6,296 nt of DNA from an uncultured Ardenticatenia bacterium (GTDB taxonomy: Bacteria > Chloroflexota > Anaerolineae > Promineifilales > Promineifilaceae), in assembly GCA_937858165.1 (NCBI GenBank), contig CALLZA010000234.1, forward strand, positions 1-6,296, in the 5' to 3' direction. Both the position numbers and the translations under genes were made by a program. The notes below the pieces were generated by a model, which was not told where the DNA came from, did no database searches, and saw nothing but the letters and a program-made list of their open reading frames with translations. Of this stretch, positions 4,945-6,296 are shown piece by piece. The first letter of the stretch is position 1; each line of letters begins with the position of its first letter.

Positions 4945-5607
4945 ATGAAACTACAAGGTCGGCACACCTTCGCCGCAGGCCGAGAGGTCGTCTGGGGTGT
5001 GCTCTATGACCCCATTGTTCTGGAGAACATCTTGCCCGGTGGCGAGGCGTTCGAGGCCGTTGCCCCCGACGAGTATCGCGTCACGCTGCATCTGCGTGTC
5101 GGCGCCATCGACGACCGTTTTATCGGTACACTGTGGCTGGAGCGTGTCGTGCCCTTCGTCGGCTTCGACTTCCAGGCCGACGGCGAAAGCCCCAACGGGC
5201 TGGTGAACAGCCACGGTCGGGTCTATCTGGAAGAGGCAGCCGAGGGCGGCACGTCACTGTGCTACGAAACCGACATCGAGGTGGGCGGGCGACTGTCCAC
5301 TGTTGCCGCCCGCTTGCTGGAGACGACAGCGCGCGCCTTTGCCCGCCGCTGCCTGGAGGGGCTAGAGAAGCAGGTCGAGATGCGCACGCGCATCTACACC
5401 TCGTCGGCTGTGCCCACCGCGACCACGCCAGCCGGCACGACCGTGGCCCGGCTGGCCGGCGTGCGGCGTGGCGCGACGCTGCTGGGCGTTCTGCTGGCCC
5501 TCATCTTCCTGCTGCGCGGCCTCGACCGGCGGCGTACGCAGCGCCTCGCCCGCCAGGTGGCCGAAGTGCTGGCGCAGTCGCAGCCACCCGCGCCAACCGC
5601 CGGCTGA
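4945..5607 (+). CDS. CoxG-like SRPBCC protein with C-terminal membrane anchor
   Basis: The protein has 220 residues. Residues 1-145 match the CoxG/carbon monoxide dehydrogenase subunit G pattern (PF06240): an opening strand, VVWGVLYDPIVLENILPGGE (about 15-34; family 'lnDP..L..ciPG.e'), YRVTLHLRVGAIDDRFIGTL (about 44-63), NGLVNSHGRVYLEE (about 84-97), and GGTSLCYETDIEVGGRLSTV (about 101-120), with a closing helix at about 121-145. A low-complexity Thr/Ala/Pro linker (about 153-170) leads to a membrane segment, ATLLGVLLALIFLL (about 177-190), and a basic RGLDRRRTQR stop signal, giving a tail-anchored cytoplasmic domain. In carboxydotrophs CoxG recruits CO dehydrogenase to the membrane, but no cox structural genes are visible here, and the family is often found without them. 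A lipid- or hydrophobe-binding role at the membrane is inferred. Confidence 0.75.
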   Translation: MKLQGRHTFAAGREVVWGVLYDPIVLENILPGGEAFEAVAPDEYRVTLHLRVGAIDDRFIGTLWLERVVPFVGFDFQADGESPNGLVNSHGRVYLEEAAEGGTSLCYETDIEVGGRLSTVAARLLETTARAFARRCLEGLEKQVEMRTRIYTSSAVPTATTPAGTTVARLAGVRRGATLLGVLLALIFLLRGLDRRRTQRLARQVAEVLAQSQPPAPTAG

Positions 5608-5636
5608 GCGCGCCTGTGGCAGACAATCCGGCCCCG

Positions 5637-6296
5637 ATGACGCCCGACGCGCCGCCCGACGGCCCGATCGGCGTGCTCGATTCAGGGGTCGGTGGACTGT
5701 CGGTCTTGCGCCACTTGCGGCTGGAACTGCCGGCCGAGCGCTTCCTCTACTTCGCCGACCAGGCCCACATCCCGTATGGGCCGCGCCGGGCGACTGAAGT
5801 CCTGGCCTTCACTGCTGCCATCACCCGTTTCATGCTGGCCCGCGACGTCAAGCTGATCGTTGTGGCCTGCAACACGGCTACGACGGCTGCCCTCGACACG
5901 CTACGTCAACTGTTTCCTGACGTGCCGTTTGTGGGCATGGAGCCGGCTGTCAAGCCCGCCGCGGCCCAAACTCGCAGCGGCGTCGTCGGCGTGCTGGCCA
6001 CGCCGGGCACGCTGAGCAGCCATCGCTACGCCAGCCTGATGGCCCGCTTTGCCGCCGACGTTCGCGTCTATGAGGACCCGTGCGTCGGACTGGTGCCGCT
6101 CATCGAGGCCGGCCCCCTGGCGGCCGAGGAGACGCGCGAGTTGCTGCGGAGGGGCTGCGCACCAGCGCCGGCGGCTGCGCCCGCGCACCCGCTGCGGGGC
6201 GGTACTCCCCACCCACTCTTACCGCCGCCCACCCCCGCAATTGTGGGCGGTAGGGCTACCCCTGACCGCCCCGGCTCACAACTTCCGACCCCAGAC
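5637..6296 (+). CDS. murI: Glutamate racemase (partial, end corrupted)
   Basis: This gene makes D-glutamate from L-glutamate for peptidoglycan in the cytoplasm. The frame runs open to the end of the window (220 codons; full proteins have about 260-280). IGVLDSGVGGLSVL (about 11-24) carries the catalytic-site Asp-Ser-Gly motif, followed by FADQAHIPYGPR, then LIVVACNTATTAAL (about 73-86) with the first catalytic Cys (78), FVGMEPAVKPAA, GVLATPGTL and CVGLVPLIEAG (149-159). After about residue 172 the family pattern breaks down: the second catalytic motif GCTHYP appears as GGTPHP (188-193). The three residue changes each need only one base change, and the frame is kept. This looks like base-call error at a contig end rather than a real inactive gene. 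The start may instead be the in-frame GTG at 5616; the ATG at 5637 gives a more usual N-terminus. Neither has a good ribosome site. Confidence 0.9.
   Translation, partial: MTPDAPPDGPIGVLDSGVGGLSVLRHLRLELPAERFLYFADQAHIPYGPRRATEVLAFTAAITRFMLARDVKLIVVACNTATTAALDTLRQLFPDVPFVGMEPAVKPAAAQTRSGVVGVLATPGTLSSHRYASLMARFAADVRVYEDPCVGLVPLIEAGPLAAEETRELLRRGCAPAPAAAPAHPLRGGTPHPLLPPPTPAIVGGRATPDRPGSQLPTPD

Noticed and set aside
173..6296. CRISPR arrays, tRNA or rRNA genes, rho-independent terminators
   Set aside because: I looked at the intergenic stretches and found no regularly spaced repeats, cloverleaf, rRNA-like sequence or GC stem followed by a T run.

Overview
The window is a contig from a GC-rich bacterium, almost certainly a metagenome or shotgun assembly, because both ends carry technical artefacts. 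Bases 1-172 are not genomic: they hold the Illumina P7/Nextera read-2 adapter with its index, preceded by a poly-T run and AT-rich noise typical of reading past the end of a template. From about base 6150 to the end, a recognisable glutamate racemase gene degrades in frame into nonsense, which looks like low-quality base calls. The dependable sequence is therefore about 173-6150. The gene set (PhaR-type regulator, phasin-like protein, DUF1997/SRPBCC and CoxG-like proteins, SCP2 protein, O-antigen-ligase-like protein, MurI) and the style of the genes would suit a filamentous Chloroflexota bacterium (Anaerolineae or Chloroflexia), but this is inference and no marker gene in the window proves it.

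The layout is two divergent gene blocks around a regulatory region at 2911-3197. Leftward: a helix-turn-helix/coiled-coil protein with a duplicated C-terminal module (2910-2113), an SCP2 sterol-carrier-like protein (2106-1678), an O-antigen ligase/Wzy-type polytopic membrane protein (start near 1702, end 311), and the first 24 codons of a Wzz/chain-length-determinant-like protein (244-173), cut off by the adapter. The close packing suggests one operon ending in surface polysaccharide assembly. Rightward: a possible 36-codon leader ORF (3091-3201), a phasin-like protein (3198-3575), a PhaR-type regulator (3694-4260), a DUF1997/SRPBCC-like protein (4313-4930), a CoxG-like SRPBCC protein with a C-terminal membrane anchor (4945-5607), and murI (5637 to the end).

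The most interesting biology is in the rightward block. The C-terminal half of the PhaR-type regulator resembles the neighbouring phasin over its whole coiled-coil part, so the regulator looks like a PhaR DNA-binding domain fused to a phasin module. A DNA-binding protein and its likely granule- or membrane-surface partner would then share one oligomerisation/surface-binding domain. No PHA synthase is visible, and three predicted hydrophobic-ligand proteins (SCP2, two SRPBCC) flank the pair. The system may thus sense a lipid or polymer surface rather than simply control PHB storage. Promoter-like elements with nearby repeats (TGCG repeats 22 bp apart; a 7-bp inverted repeat over the phaR -10; AACTCT repeats flanking the leftward -10) are candidate operators.
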